The notes under the pieces: model-generated
The model's input: only the letters and a program-made list of their open reading frames with translations
The model's database searches: none
What the model was told of the DNA's origin: nothing
Shown here: piece after piece, positions 48,290 to 60,520 of the stretch
How positions within the stretch are numbered: position 1 is the stretch's first letter
How the letters are laid out: the number at the start of each line of letters is the position of its first letter
NCBI GenBank assembly: GCA_946122785.1
Contig: CAMGYJ010000002.1
Span: 42,062,495-42,126,494, forward strand
Source of the DNA: Linum tenue
Taxonomy: Eukaryota > Streptophyta > Magnoliopsida > Malpighiales > Linaceae
Reading direction: 5' to 3'
Length of the DNA stretch: 64,000 bases
Made by a program: the position numbers and the translations under genes

Positions 48290-48467
48290 GGTTAGCTGGT
48301 TAACCGCCGGTTTCTGAACCCGGTTAGTTGGCTAGCCGAACCTCTTCCCATTTCCATCGCCAACCGACCGATGCAAGCAGAAATGGTTTTTTGGTTAGCC
48401 GAAAACCGGTTGGTTCGGTTAAAACCGTCCGGTTAACTGCTAACCGGAAACCGTTCTGCCACCCCTA
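48290..48467. mobile_element. hAT-like right end (fragment)
   Basis: GGTTAACCG/CCGGTTAG words end in TCTGCCACCCCTA, followed by CATACTCG, where the duplicate units read AATGCATACTCGGCCC. The matching left end is not visible; a deletion may have removed it. Confidence 0.55.
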
Positions 48468-48690
48468 CATACTCGGCCCATACAAAATAGACTAATAACC
48501 TACTCATCAAGTCATCGATTTCATCTTCATTAATGGATAAAACGAGTAGGATTGGTGAGAAATGGTGCAACGAACCAACCCACGAATTTAACCATGCGCG
48601 CCCCGAGAAGAACTCCTAGGATTCCCCGATCGTAATAAATTTTAATGAAAATTGATCCATCAACAACCCTTTCATTCCCTTCTCTATATG

Positions 48691-48702
48691 TATAAATAAA
48701 TA
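48691..48702 (+). promoter_or_regulatory. TATA box of small gene F
   Basis: TATAAATAAATA, 130 bp upstream of the ATG, within the shared promoter block. Confidence 0.65.
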
Positions 48703-48831
48703 CTCCATCCATCTGCTCCATTCTTCCATCCAAGCACAAACTAGCTAGCAAATCGACAAAAGAAAAGTGAGAGATAATTGAGATTGTGTATAATAACTTG
48801 GTTGCTAATCAAGGACTACTTGAGAGCAAAG

Positions 48832-49050
48832 ATGCAGAGGAGTTCTGGTTTCTTTGCTGCGAGCCCTGTTGCTGCTCCCAGGGTGGTGGAAACTGTAGCG
48901 GTGAAGCAGGAACAAGGCGTTACTATCAAGCAAGAGGCTGCGCCGCCTGCGACCCTCAAACCTGCTGCTGCTGCTGCGGTGAGCCGCATCAAGCAAGAAG
49001 AGAAAGTTGCGCCCCCGGCTCCGGTGTACTCTCGATGCATCGGTGGTTGA
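48832..49050 (+). CDS. Small gene copy F, 72-aa protein with three KQE motifs
   Basis: ATG at 48832 opens MQRSSGFFAASPVAAP. Three K-Q-E motifs are kept and it ends PVYSRCIGG. It is the shortest copy; changes relative to the others are in the Ala/Pro linker and remain in frame. An AATAAA occurs in the shared 3' flank near 49120. Function unknown. This copy is missing from the otherwise duplicate unit at 59.9-64 kb. Confidence 0.7.
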   Translation: MQRSSGFFAASPVAAPRVVETVAVKQEQGVTIKQEAAPPATLKPAAAAAVSRIKQEEKVAPPAPVYSRCIGG

Positions 49051-49149
49051 TGTCCCGGCGACGATGACTGTGAAAGCTGGAGGAAGGAATTATCATCTTA
49101 TGGTTACATAAACGTAATAAATAAAGTGTTCAATTTTTAGTTGAATCTG

Positions 49150-52139
49150 CTTTTCGTTTGGTTGGTTAGTTCGCGTGTTTTGGTGTTACATTTGAATGGT
49201 AAGGTTATATATGATGATCTGAATAAAGTATTTAAATTTTATAATTTTTCTATGACATACTTGTGCATTCTTATTTTCTTGCTCAAAACAAAATTTGACG
49301 ATCATTGGCTAACAATTTAAGAAAGTTACATGTATGAAAACTGGGGAGGGAAAAAAATAGGAGTTGGTGTGGAATTCTCAAATTATCTTTAGGCAAGTCC
49401 AATATGAAATTTTAATGATGCATATTGCATATGGTGTGGAATTCTCCCAGACAGCCCTTTAAAAATCTTGACGAATTCAACTATGCCTATTTTGTCTTGG
49501 TGAATTAGTGACTTACTATAAGAGTAACAAATACAAATAAATAAAAACTCAGATTATGGTACACTGAGTAAAACTCTATTGAATTAGTAAAGGTAGGTTA
49601 AGATCAATCTACCAAGCAACAAACTCGACTATCAACCAATTCGAACAATTGACCTCATGCCCCTAAAAATCAGCAACATTAGTTACATGATTTGTTCTTC
49701 AAACAAACCCAAATTTGATTGCATAATCTTATTGACAACAAAGTTTTGTAGCGGTTTGTCAATTTGGACTGTTCTTATATCTCACTATGACTCGGCCTGA
49801 TATGGCATATGTGATCAATGAATTGAATCAGTTTGTTCACTCTCCGAGTACTAATCATGTCATCACACGCCGCTCCTCAGGTTCTGCGCTACCTCAAGAC
49901 TCCGGTTGGTCAAGGTTTGTTTTTTCCCACTGTTGGCTCTCTTGAACAAAGGCTCTCGACACGGAGCAATTTCACATTTTCTTATCTAATCTTGATTTTC
50001 ATGACCTTCATGCTACAGGTTGAGTGGGAGTGTAGAAATTTTTATTTTACATTTTATCTAAATAGTTATTTTGTGAGGGTCCAACTTGTAATTAGCACTC
50101 GTACCCTAGTTGATTATCGAAGGGCTTTATATTTTCTCATGGTTGTTGTCATGAACTTCTCGTAACTCAGTCGCCAAAAGCTGCGAACTAAAGTCATAGT
50201 GCAAACCATAACTAAGACCTATGATCTTCGTGAACTAGTATCGATCTTCGACAAAATCACGTGCATCGAGTGTCATTTACTCTTCCGCAAATTGTTCACT
50301 TCACAATAACAGCATGAACAACCTCTTGATAGACTTCCTCTTGCCAATCAATTCCATTTACTAAAGAAGTTTATGTTGTGCAATCTATATATAGACGCTA
50401 CAACAAAACAAAAATTAGGTCATCAAGTCACTCAATGTTTTGTGATAATTGAGATTACACATAGAGGAAATTAAAGACAAAAACATATTTGATGATGTCT
50501 GCTGAAGTACTAGTCGTTGTGATTGATATATGATCAATCACATTTTGTGGTTGCACCAAAGAGCCTCCAAGATCAGGTGGCTTATTATCAGTGCCTCAGA
50601 GACAACAATGAATCGGGTATAGAATCATGTGATTTGCTCTTCATTGTGAGTGGAGGTGTCAAAATAAAACTCTATCCAAGTAATTAACCACTCATTCAAC
50701 CCGTCCGCAATCCGAGTCGACTAAATTAATAATTTGCAACTCGTAACTCGATTGACACGCAACTCGAATGACCCGAATCCAATTGACCGGGACTTGAGTA
50801 CCTGCAACCCGATTGATCCAAATCTTACTAAGTCGATTGACCCAATTTGAACATGTCTAAAGTGACCCGAATATGTACTATACTATATATTATATAGTCT
50901 GGCAAAACGAAGGGTATTTTAGAAACTAAGGTGAATCATTTTTTTCATTTCATAAAGTGGAATTCGAATTTTGAAATTCAATTGACACTTTGACAGTATG
51001 TTTGTTTACAAAATTATAGAAATATATCATTCTCGTATGGAACACTTGGCCCTCGAGTACCACTTTGTCTGTCATCAACTCGTTCTTGGTGGGTGACTCC
51101 GAGTTCATTCATCAATTTGTTGTTGCTCTCACAAAGTCGCTAGTTGCCTAGTCACGAAACTCTCGGTTCCAGAGTTTTGCTTGTAGTTACAAGCAGAAGT
51201 CAACGTTGGTGTCAAAAACCTTTGTTATTTATTAATTTGATTGATAAAACAGACTAATGTCGTAGTTACATTTATATATATACCACTAAACCGAATACCT
51301 AGAGTCGACGTTGGTGTCAAAAATCTTGGTTATTTATTGATTTTATTGTATAAACAGACTAATGTCGTAGTTACATTTATATATATACCACTAAACCTAA
51401 TACTTAACCCTAAACCTACCCGACTCAACTACGTACGACTCCAACTCCAACTTGGCCTCCACTCCTAATGCATACTCGGCCCATGCAAAATAGACTAATA
51501 ACCTACGTACTTATTAAGTACTAACCCTAAAGCTCAAACCACTATCTCATCAAGTCATCGATTTCATCTTCTCGAATCCAAATATCCATTCATTTGGCAT
51601 CGGTGGTGGGGCCACTCAGGCAGGTGGGGGGTGCTTGCAGCCCCTTGGAGAGGCAAACCAAAAGTCCAAGAATGGGAGATTTTTTCTCTTGTTTTTCAGT
51701 TCTTATGTTCTTGAGTCTGCACTTCTTTTTCTTCTTGCTTGATAGGAAAAATCAATAAAAACAGAGTCTCCTAGACCTCAGTGAAGTACTGAGACTAGGA
51801 CGAGGACTGACCCAGTAGTTTGGGGAACCTCGTTAAAATTGGATTGTGTTCTTGTTCTTTCAGTTTCTGCTCTGTTTGTGCTTCCCCTGTTCTAAGCTAG
51901 CCTTTCACTCTGTCTCTCTCTCGTCTATCTTCTGTTAAGACGAAGAAGATGATGGCTAAGACAGGCCGAGTGGGCTGAACGTTTTAGTGGGCTGCATCTG
52001 TGCTTAGTTCTTATTCTCAGGTTATTTTACTTGTGGGCTTTTGGGGTTAAGCCCAACTCAAGAAGTAACGAGATCGTGATAAACAGAAAAGACAAAACTT
52101 GTCTTTGCTTCCCACTTGTCTCGTTCCTTCTCAGTTCAT
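49150..52139 (+). repeat. Segmental duplicate, mate of 61000-64000
   Basis: Near-identical over about 3 kb to 61000-64000 (offset about 11.87 kb). Contents: gene F 3' flank, a copia remnant (49760-49960), degenerate spacer, a TGGAGGTGTCAAAAT element end near 50650, and the start of an LTR at 51673. A 47-bp block around AAAACAGACTAATGTCGTAG is tandemly repeated at 51247 and 51353. No functional gene. Confidence 0.85.
49760..49960 (+). pseudogene. Copia pol remnant (reverse transcriptase C-terminal part)
   Basis: Frames read TRPDMAYVINELNQFVHSPS then VLRYLKTPVGQGLFF, the conserved segment downstream of the YVDD site in plant copia elements. A frameshift lies between the two parts. Copies are at 61640-61840 and inverted at 27060-27400. 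Confidence 0.8.
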
Positions 52140-52252
52140 TCTCTTCCAAAATTTCCGAATCCCTAATTGTTGATGACGCCTTTTGATTCCGAAAAGGTAA
52201 GCTTGATGATTCTCCTTTGATTCCGAGATTTCCAACTTTCCATCTTTCAACA
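51673..52252 (-). mobile_element. Copia-type 3' LTR, minus orientation
   Basis: Minus strand: TGTTGAAAGATGG to AAAAATCTCCCA, preceded by a polypurine tract AGGGGGAGAT (52253-52262). The AATTTTAACGAGGTTCCCC motif is typical of Sirevirus-like LTRs. The duplicate from 63546 runs off the window. Confidence 0.65.
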
Positions 52253-52735
52253 ATCTCCCCCTAAGTTGAAAATTGCAAGTTGCCGATGACTCCTGCAAAA
52301 AGAACAGACAAGCTTCTTCCCATACAAAAATATGCAGCAAACAGCAAATATTCAACCGGAAACCTTTTAACCAAGAAAGAGCATCCAAAACACTTCAAAA
52401 CCACAGCCTGGTCAGGCAAACCGACACCACAAAACAAACGAGTTCAAGACATCCATAATTCAAGACCACAGCCTGGTCAGGCAAATCAACACCACGAGCC
52501 AAAGAGAAAACAAACTGCCTATCTCTAAGATAATCAAATCTCCCCCGAAAAGCTGCTCCCCCTAAGATCAAGCAACTTCTTCGTCAGTCGTCAGAGTCCG
52601 ATCCATAGAGAGCTTGGAGAGCTGCTGCAAACGGTTCTAGTACTGGAGCATCATCATCATCACTAGGAGCAGAATCATCAGAGTCAGAGTCACTACTGAT
52701 GATCAGGATGTCATCATTGTCACCATTCCATTTAC
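52253..52735 (-). pseudogene. Sirevirus-like copia internal remnant
   Basis: Minus strand shows more than one polypurine tract (near 52253 and 52540-52560) and an acidic C-terminal frame (SSDSDSDDSAP..DDDDAP..YGSDSDD) ending at about 52587. Known: multiple polypurine tracts are described for Sireviruses. The rest of the element is missing. Confidence 0.5.
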
Positions 52736-53163
52736 TAAATCAGTTCGTGTTGTGCAATCTATAGACACTACAACAAAACCTAATGTCGTAGTTACATTTA
52801 TATATAGACCACTAAACCTAATAGTTAACCCTAAACGGCCTACCCGACTCAACTACGTACGACTCCAACTTGGCCTCCACTCCTAATGCATACTCGGCCC
52901 ATGCAAAATAGACTAATAACCTACGTACTAAGTACTAACCCTAAAGCCCAAACCATTATCTCATCAAGTCATCGATTTCATCTTCATTAATGGATAAAAC
53001 GAGTAGGATTGGTGAGAAATGGTGCAACGAACCAACCCACGAATTTAACCATGCGCCCCCCCGAGAAGAACTCCTAGGCTTCCCCGATCGTAATAAATTA
53101 TAGTTGTGCTTGTACATGCATGAACATGATCCATCAACAAACCCTCTCGATCATTCCCATCTC

Positions 53164-53172
53164 TATATAAAT
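53164..53172 (+). promoter_or_regulatory. TATA box of small gene G
   Basis: TATATAAAT, 117 bp upstream of the ATG. Confidence 0.7.
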
Positions 53173-53280
53173 ACTCCATTCATCTGCTCGATTCTTCCAT
53201 CCAAGCACAAAGTAGCAAACATAATTAAGTCTGTCTATAATAACAACTTGGTTGCTAATCAAGACTACTTGAGAGCAAAG

Positions 53281-53520
53281 ATGCAGAGGAGTTCTGGTGT
53301 CTTTGCTGCGAGCCCTTTGGCTACTCCCAGGGTGGTGGAAGCTGTAGCGGTGAAGCAGGAGCAAGGCGCTAGTATCAAGCAAGAGGCTGCGGCGCCGGGT
53401 ATGGCTGCTCCGGCGACCACCAGACCTGCTGCTGCGGTGAGCCGCATCAAGCAAGAAGAGCTGACTAGGAAAGTTGCTGCCCCGGCGGCTCCGGTGTACT
53501 CTCGTTGCATCGGCGGTTGA
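53281..53520 (+). CDS. Small gene copy G, 79-aa protein with three KQE motifs
   Basis: ATG at 53281 opens MQRSSGVFAASPLATP, with V-K-Q-E, I-K-Q-E and I-K-Q-E, the longer linker PGMAAPATTRP, a basic LTRKV segment and the end PVYSRCIGG. It is the longest copy and the closest paralogue of split copy B (two visible differences). The frame is intact. Function unknown. Confidence 0.7.
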   Translation: MQRSSGVFAASPLATPRVVEAVAVKQEQGASIKQEAAAPGMAAPATTRPAAAVSRIKQEELTRKVAAPAAPVYSRCIGG

Positions 53521-54230
53521 TGTCAGGAGTACAGTATGGTTGTGAAAGCTGGAGGGAAGGAAATATCATGTTATGGTTCCATAAACGTAATAAAAATAAG
53601 TGTTTAATTTTTGGATTTTGCTTTTCGTTTGGTTGGTTAGTTCGTGTGTTTTGGTGTTACGTTTGAATGGCAAGGTTATATGTGATGATTTGAATGATGA
53701 ATTTAAATTTTCTTAATTTTTCATGGCAGAAATGTTTATTCTTATTTTCTTATGGGTCAATCATCATATGTTTAAATCAATTCGATTTAAATGTGATCAT
53801 AGGCTAACAATTTAAAAATCGACATGTATGAATTAGTTGTAACACGTAAAAATTAGGGGGAAAAAAGGAAAATGGTGTGGAATTCCAGAAAAATGTGTAA
53901 TTGGATCGGAGCACAATCTCAATTCTCACATCATCTTTAGCAGAGTCAAATATGAAATTTTAATGATGTATATGTGGAACTTGGAACCATATCATTCACC
54001 CAAACAACCTTTTAAATTAAAATCTTTATATTAGATAACATAAATACATAATCAAAATTCAACAATTTTGTCTTGATGAATTAGTGAATTATAAGAGTAA
54101 TAAATCAAAATCTCAAATTATGGTATATCTACCAATTAGCAACGAATTCGACCATCAACTGAACCCAGCATGTATGGTAAATTTCCAGAGAAGAAGATTG
54201 GAAACGAATCACTTTCTCACGTAATTAATA
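53521..54230 (+). other. 3' flank of gene G
   Basis: 3' UTR-like sequence, then AT-rich flank shared with 46030-46737 up to the LTR. No gene. Confidence 0.8.
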
Positions 54231-57200
54231 TGTGTTGAGTTATGTATATTTGGATGGGCTTTAGCCCATTGTATAGCAGTAGGCCTAGCCTAGGAAGATC
54301 CCTAACCTGGCCGAATCCTCTCATATCTCGGCTATGGTTAGGTTAATATATATATATATGTATTGTGAACGTGATCGGCAGCTAAGTTAATAAGAACATT
54401 GATCGCTTCGGCCGTGGACTAGTCTTGATCACTCTAATCAAGGAAACCACGTAAATCTGTGTGTTCTCCGTTTTTGTTTCGATCATTCTCCGTTCCAATT
54501 CTTCTCCGATAAGATAAGTTAACATGGTATCAGAGCTTACCAGCTTGGATTCCGATCGGATCACTACTCGCCTAAATGCAAAGAATTATTCCCTCTGGGA
54601 ATTTCTGTTCCGTGTGTTTATCGAAGGGAAAGGGTTCCTTGGCTTTCTCGATGGAACCTCTGCCAGGCCCACGGTTCCTCCTTCCACAGAAGCAAACGTG
54701 CTGAGGTGGGTTCAGACCGATGCACGCGTCCGTTCCTTGATCATGAACTCGGTTGATCCCTCAATCGTCCTGGGCCTCCGTCTTCTTCCGACTGCTGCCG
54801 CGATGTGGAGCTCGCTTGCCGAGACGTATTCCGCGACAAGTGCAAACCGCCAGTTCGAGCTTGAGGTGGAGCTGGCCAATCTCCACCAGGGCGAGCTTGA
54901 TGTCGCCTCTTACTATAATGTTGGCCGCCTTCTTTGGACAGAGCAAGACCTGCTCACGTCGTCGCTCATCACCCAGCCAATTTCCGCCGAACTTCAGGCC
55001 GAGAAGACAAAGATTCGGCTGCTCCAGTTCTTGATGAAACTCCGACCCGAGTTCGAGTCTCTGCGGGCTACCCTTCTGAACCGCGACTCTCTTCGGCTGG
55101 AAGGGATCCTCGCTGATCTGATCCGTGAAGAGACCAGTCTGCGAACTCAGGCTGCTCTCAACGCAAGGCCTGGCCGTGCAGATGTCCCAGCCTTCAGCGT
55201 GACTGACGCTGCTCATGGTGGAAGCTTGAAGTCGCGCCATGCTGCGGCTGACAGCTCCCGATTCGCTGCTGCTGCTACTCGACCAGGAGGCCTGCCTTCC
55301 CCTCCTACCGCCGACGACGAGCTGCCTCAAGACGCAGCGTTCGCTGCTTACCGATCCTCTGCTCCTCGTCGTCCTCTCTCGGAGGTGGAATGTCACCATT
55401 GCCACGATCAAGGTCATACAAAGAAGTATTGCCGCAAGCGCAACTTCTGTGTATATTGCAAGAAAAAGGGGCACATTATTTCTGATTGTGAGTTGCTTCA
55501 AGAGAGGATGGGTGATGTTGATGGTTCTAGTTCAAGTGCGGGACGTGGAGGCGGCAGGTATGAGAATTCGCGTGGTCGTGCTCGCCCTGCCTATGCTGCG
55601 ACCCCGGCTGCTGATTCGGATGGGGTTCTCGTTACCCCTGCTGCTCTTGAGACTATGGTGAATAAAGCTATCTCCTCTGCCTTTGCGAGTCTACAGGTCA
55701 CAGGTAAATTCTCGAAATGGATCATTGACTCTGCCTGCTTTAATCATATGACTGGTAATGGCTCTGTTGTTAGCAAGGTAAAACCAGTTAATAATCTCTC
55801 CTTACAAGTTGCTAATGGCGAGAAGCTCATGATCTCTGGTATTGGTTCGGTTAAGGATGATAATATAGTGTTGCCCGATACTTTTCATGTTCCTAAATTG
55901 GTTCCTAATCTGGTTTCTGTGGGCCAACTTACTGAACAAGGTTGTCGGGTTATTTTTGCACCATCTGGTTGTGTTGTACAAGACATGAAGACGGGGAGGG
56001 AGCTCGGGACGGGTAGAAAACAAGGTCGGATATTCTTGATGGATGAGCTCGTCACCGCATCCCCACATTCTTTGTCATCGTCGTTGTCGGATTCTGTTTT
56101 GGTGTCTAGGGTATTGTCGGTTCCTGCTTATTCGAGTCTTAGTGATAAAAAATTTCAGTTGTGGCATGCTAGACTGGGCCATCCCAATTCGGGTAGACTT
56201 GTAACCATGTTTCGTCAGCATTTATTTGGTCCCAACACTAAAATTGATCGGTTATCAGATTTTTCTTGTCAAAATTGTGTTGAGGCCAAAACGACTCGGA
56301 TTTCTTTCCCTTCGAGCACCACAGTTATTACAGAACCTTTTCATTTGATCCATACTGATCTTTGGGGACCTAGTCCAGTTACTTCTCGACATGGTTATAA
56401 GTACTTCGCACTGTTTGTTGATCATGCTACTCGCTTTACATGGGTATATTTTTTACGTCTTAAATCCGATCTTTTGTCCATTGCCACTGAATTTCTGCAG
56501 ATGATTAAGACTCAGTTTGATAGGACTGTTCGTGTAGTCCGTTCTGATCCCGGGGGAGAGTTTAGCTCGACCCCTTTGCTCAGCCTGTATGCGTCCTTAG
56601 GAATTCTTACCCATAAGTCCTGTCCTGGTGTATCTCAACAGAATGGTCTTGTGGAGCGTAAAAATAGACACGTTCTTGAGGTAACTCGTGCCCTTCTTAT
56701 TTCCTCTCGTGTTCCCTCCATGTTTTGGCCTGAAACTGTTTCCACAGCTGTTCAATTAATTAATTACCAGATCACACCTGTTCTTGGCCAGTCTAGTCCT
56801 TATTTTAGGCTGTTCGACAAACATCCTCCGTATTCCCGCCTTTGTGTCTTTGGTTGCTTATGTTTTGTACTGCTTCCTCGTTCGGAGCGTACTAAGTTGA
56901 CGTCTAAAACTGCTCGCTGTGTTTTTCTCGGTTATAGTAACATTTATAAGGGTTATCTCTGTTATGATCCTGATATTCGTCGTGTTCGTATAGCATGTAA
57001 TGTCGTGTTTCTTGAGAATCTCATGTTCTATTCCTCATCGTCCACTACCACTCCTTTGTTTGATACGACGTTGGGTCTTCCATCCTTTTATAACGACGAT
57101 GATGGTGATGATGCTCTCCTTGACCTTGGCCCTGATCCCAGTCCGCCTCCCTCCCCACCGCCGTCTCCACCACCACCGCCTTCACCGCCTTCGGCCTCAC

Positions 57201-57889
57201 CGGAACCACCACCACCTGTCCGCCGATCTTAGCGCTCCACTTTTGGGGTACCTCCTTCTCGGCACAGTGATTATGTTTCTTATGGTGTTGATGCTCTTGC
57301 TGTTCCTACTCGTTATTCACAGGCTCGCGGAGATCCGGCCTGGGATGGATATGACCGAGGAGATTCGTGCTCTTCTTGCTAACCAGACGTGGGTGGTGGT
57401 CTCCCGCCCTCCTGATCGGCCGGTGGTGGGGTCACGCTGGGTCTATGCTCTTAAGTTTCTTCCTGGAGGTACTTTGGAAAGGCACAAAGCCCGGGTGGTT
57501 GCTCAGGGGTTCAGACAGGAGTTTGGTGTCGATTTCGAAGAAACTTTTGCTCCTGTAGCGAAGATGGTCTCGGTCCGGACTCTCCTAGCTGTGGCTCCTG
57601 TTCTCTGTTGGCCCCTGTATCAGCTGGATGTTAAGAACTCATTCTTACATGGTGACCTTAAGGAGACTGTGTATATGGAGCTTCCTCCTGGCTATATTCC
57701 TCCATCGGACATTCCGGATCCTGTCTGTCTACTTCAGAGTTCGTTATATGGCCTCAAGCAGGCTCCGCGTGCGTGGTTTGATAAGTTCCAGTCTACGGTG
57801 TTGGATCTTGGGTTTCAGCAGAGCAAAAACAATCCTTCCCTCTTTACATGCTGTTCTGAGCGAGGTATTGTTGTTCTTCTCCTCTATCT
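54231..57889 (+). mobile_element. Ty1/copia retrotransposon, 3' truncated
   Basis: The 5' LTR (54231-54524, TGTG..AACA) is followed directly by the primer site TGGTATCAGAGC (54525). Gag-pol runs to about 57885, where it stops inside reverse transcriptase and joins a copy of the LTR's own upstream flank. No polypurine tract or true 3' LTR is present, so the element cannot move by itself. Confidence 0.9.
54524..57885 (+). pseudogene. Copia gag-pol, truncated in reverse transcriptase
   Basis: The first frame (902 codons to 57232) has a gag domain (ARVRSLIMNSVDPSI near residue 65), two CCHC knuckles (CHHCHDQGHTKKYC, CVYCKKKGHIISDC, about residues 288-325), a protease (WIIDSACFNHMTG, about 400) and an integrase (HTDLWGP about 609; VRSDPGGEF about 672, where DNGGEF is usual; NGLVERKNRH about 707). 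A stop and frame change follow a Pro-rich stretch near 57140-57340. Reverse transcriptase then runs (SRWVYALKF, LDVKNSFLHGDL, SSLYGLKQAPRAWF) and ends at VVLLLYL, just before the catalytic YVDD. The apparent start ATG spans the LTR end and primer site. Inactive. Confidence 0.9.
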
Positions 57890-58045
57890 AACAATTAGCA
57901 ACGAATTCGACCATCAACTGAACCCAGCATGTATGGTAAATTTCCAGAGAAGAAGATTGGAAACGAATCACTTCCTCACGTAATTAATATGTGTTGAGTT
58001 ATGTATATTCGAATGGGCTTTAGCCCATTGTATAGCAGTAGGCCT
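57886..58045 (+). repeat. Duplicate of 54126-54286: flank plus partial LTR
   Basis: ATTAGCAACGAATTCGACC through TGTGTTGAGTTATG to AGCAGTAGGCCT repeats the upstream flank and first 56 bp of the copia LTR. Because the flank is included, this is a rearrangement copy, not the element's own 3' LTR. Confidence 0.85.
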
Positions 58046-58365
58046 TAGGGCTGTAACTGTGGCCCTTACTACCCATCAGCCCGGCCCGGCCGAGCCCAAC
58101 CCTGTGGGTCGGGTAGGGTCAATTAGTCTTTAGGGCCAAAATAGGGTCGGGTCACATTCTGACCCTAGAAGGTAGGGTATTTTTGGGTATTACCCTTAAA
58201 ACCCATTCAGGCCCATTTTAATTTTTATGGGCCGAGGAGGGGAAAGAAACGTTGAGAGATGACGGTTGGGGGAAGGAATTGAGGGGCTGACGTGGATAGG
58301 GTGAATGCAAAGAATGGATTACGTGGCATGGGTCAAAATTAGAAAGTCTTTTAATATTTTTATAG

Positions 58366-58398
<33 letters not shown>

Positions 58399-58784
58399 TG
58401 TCGTTTTCTCTTCGATTTGGAGGGTTGGGTTCAACAGTGACCCATCTCTCTCTTTTCCTTCACCTCCACACTGTGCAAAGCTTCAGAAACGAGAGAAAGT
58501 TCCTCGAAAATCCCACTCTCCCCCTCCCTTTCCTTTCCTTCGTTTTCCGCTCTAAAAAAATAGAGGGTAATAGGGTTCTATTCACACCATTTCTCCCCCA
58601 TTTATGTTGACAAAAATGAATAAGCCACAATGGCACCCATTTTGTACATGCACTATCTCTGCTGGGCAGCAAGTTCAAATCAGCAAGTGAAACTAGAGCA
58701 CAACCCTGAACTACTACTATCATCCTCTGTCAAGTAGGGGACACTAGAGGAACTCTACCAATTTTGTCGTTTATGACACTGCGA
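58046..58784. other. hAT-like end fragment, GATA microsatellite, no gene
   Basis: 58046 starts TAGGGCTGTAACTGTGGCCC with GGGTCGGGTAGGGTC subterminal words, resembling a hAT terminus without a visible partner. 58368-58398 is (GATA)n. 58400-58780 has no supported gene; the small frames lack homology. Confidence 0.45.
58368..58398. repeat. (GATA)n microsatellite
   Basis: About 7 uninterrupted GATA units. Confidence 0.9.
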
Positions 58785-59345
58785 TGTCGTTTATAGAAAT
58801 ATCTCATTCTCATATGAAACACTTGACCCTCGAGTACCACTTTGTCTGTCATCAACTTGTTCTTGGTGGGTGACCCCGAGTTCATTCATCAATTTGTCGA
58901 TGCTCTCACAAAGTCGCTAGTTGCCTAGTAATGATGAACACGAAACTCTCGGTTCAAGATTTTTGCTTGTAACTTACAAGCAGAAGTCGACGTTGGTTTC
59001 GGAAACCTTGATTATTTATTAATTCGATTGATAAAACAGACTAATGTCGTAGTTATATTTATATATAGACCACTAAACCTAATACTTAACCCTAAACCTA
59101 CCCGACTCAACTACGTACGACTCCAACTTGGCCTCCACTACTAATGCATACTCGGCCCATGCAAAATAGACTAATAACCTACGTACTTATTAAGTACTAA
59201 CCCTAAAGCTCAAACCACTATCTCATCAAGTCATCGATTTCATCTTCTCGAATCCAAATATCCATTCATTTGGCATCGGTGGTGGGGCCACTCAGGCAGG
59301 TGGGGGGTGCTTGCAGCCCCTTGGAGAGGCAAACCAAAAGTCCAA
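58785..59345 (+). repeat. Array spacer copy
   Basis: Matches 51020-51670 and 62885-63540 (CACTTGACCCTCGAGTACC through GGCATCGGTGGTGGGGCC to GTCCAAGAATG). It lacks the LTR that follows in the other two, giving a candidate uninterrupted site near 59349. Confidence 0.8.
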
Positions 59346-59805
59346 GAATGTGAGTGACGAGGTTAAGAACCCCTAACCTGTTAAATTACAGCCATTTTGC
59401 TTCACCATCTCGCCTACATAGAAGTAACTTTTCTGAAACACATGCCTTTAGATTTATAAAAGTAATTTGTCCTAAAATTAAACTTTTAAATGGTTTATCA
59501 TTCCCACCAACACACTCCTACCCTTTTATTTTTGTTGTGCTGCGCCACTCAGTTTAATTGTTTGTCATCAGTTTAATTCATATATTTCTGAACTACAATT
59601 CGTTGAAATGGACAAAAAAATAATAAGAGGTTGATGAATTTTATAGAAAATGGTGGAACAAATAACGACAATATGTTTGTTAATTCTCAAGTTGACACCT
59701 AGATAGCAACACTAAGCGTAGAGATCATTTTTATACATGAAATATATCAAGAACAATCTTTGGAATTGAATGAATGATGAGTGGTTGAACAATATGTTGG
59801 CGACA
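59346..59805. other. No gene; AT-rich
   Basis: Unmatched AT-rich sequence between two duplicate blocks; no homology or terminal repeats recognised. Confidence 0.4.
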
Positions 59806-60235
59806 TATATATATGATGACTACTTTGGTGCACTCACAAAAATGAGTGCGTTCAATGCACCCAACTCAAAAACTAGTATTAAGGTGTCGAATTTGGAATT
59901 TAATTTGTAGAATTAGTTTAATATGATTATATAACATATGATAACGACTAATTAGCATATTACCCTAAGCCCTAGACCTCCAATTTTGAGGTCTATCCCT
60001 AAACCCCAAATTGTAAACCCTAACCCTAACCCTAAATCTCTAAACTTTAAATCCTTCACATTAAAGTAAATCTTTAATGGTTTTTGTGCAAATTCATGTG
60101 TGTTATTGTTCATCACATCATAAGTGATGATTGACATCATTTTGGCATAAATCGCATGTTTAAAATGACGGTTACGAAGTGAATGCACCCAAAAAAGTGA
60201 GTGCACCAAAGATGCCACCATATATATATGGGGAG
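59806..60235. mobile_element. MITE with TTTGGTGCACTCA ends
   Basis: CTACTTTGGTGCACTCAC at the left and GTGAGTGCACCAAAGATG at the right form inverted ends about 400 bp apart, both beside TATATATAT. A related second unit follows at 60530-60945. Family unassigned. Confidence 0.55.
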
Positions 60236-60520
60236 TTCTACTGTACCCAGGGTGAAATCTGGGGTACCGCATACCTTGAGTAAGAAAATGCTATCCAGAA
60301 CTTGAATTAACTGATCTTTCGGACATGATACTATACTCTAACCCTTAAAGTTCAAAATCTAGGTCTTTATTCTCTAAATCTTATACCCCAAGATCAATTT
60401 AATTAGAAACAATAATCGACCGTTATGATTCGTTCAAAAATCCTACTAATTCCAGGTCTAGATAGCGTTTTCATACTAAAGGTATGCGGTACCCCGGATT
60501 TCACCCGGGGTACCGTAGAA
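60236..60520. mobile_element. MITE, 285 bp, second copy of 47344-47628
   Basis: Same length and same GGTACC-rich inverted ends as at 47344-47628, with a few substitutions (TTCTACTGTACCC at the left). Confidence 0.75.

Noticed and set aside
49833..50165. A 110-aa gene conserved twice (also 61715-62047)
   Set aside because: Conservation comes from the recent segmental duplication; the N-terminal part is a copia reverse transcriptase remnant and the rest has no homology.
57990..58045. 3' LTR of the copia element
   Set aside because: Its left neighbour is the element's own upstream flank, not a polypurine tract, so it is a rearranged copy of the 5' side.
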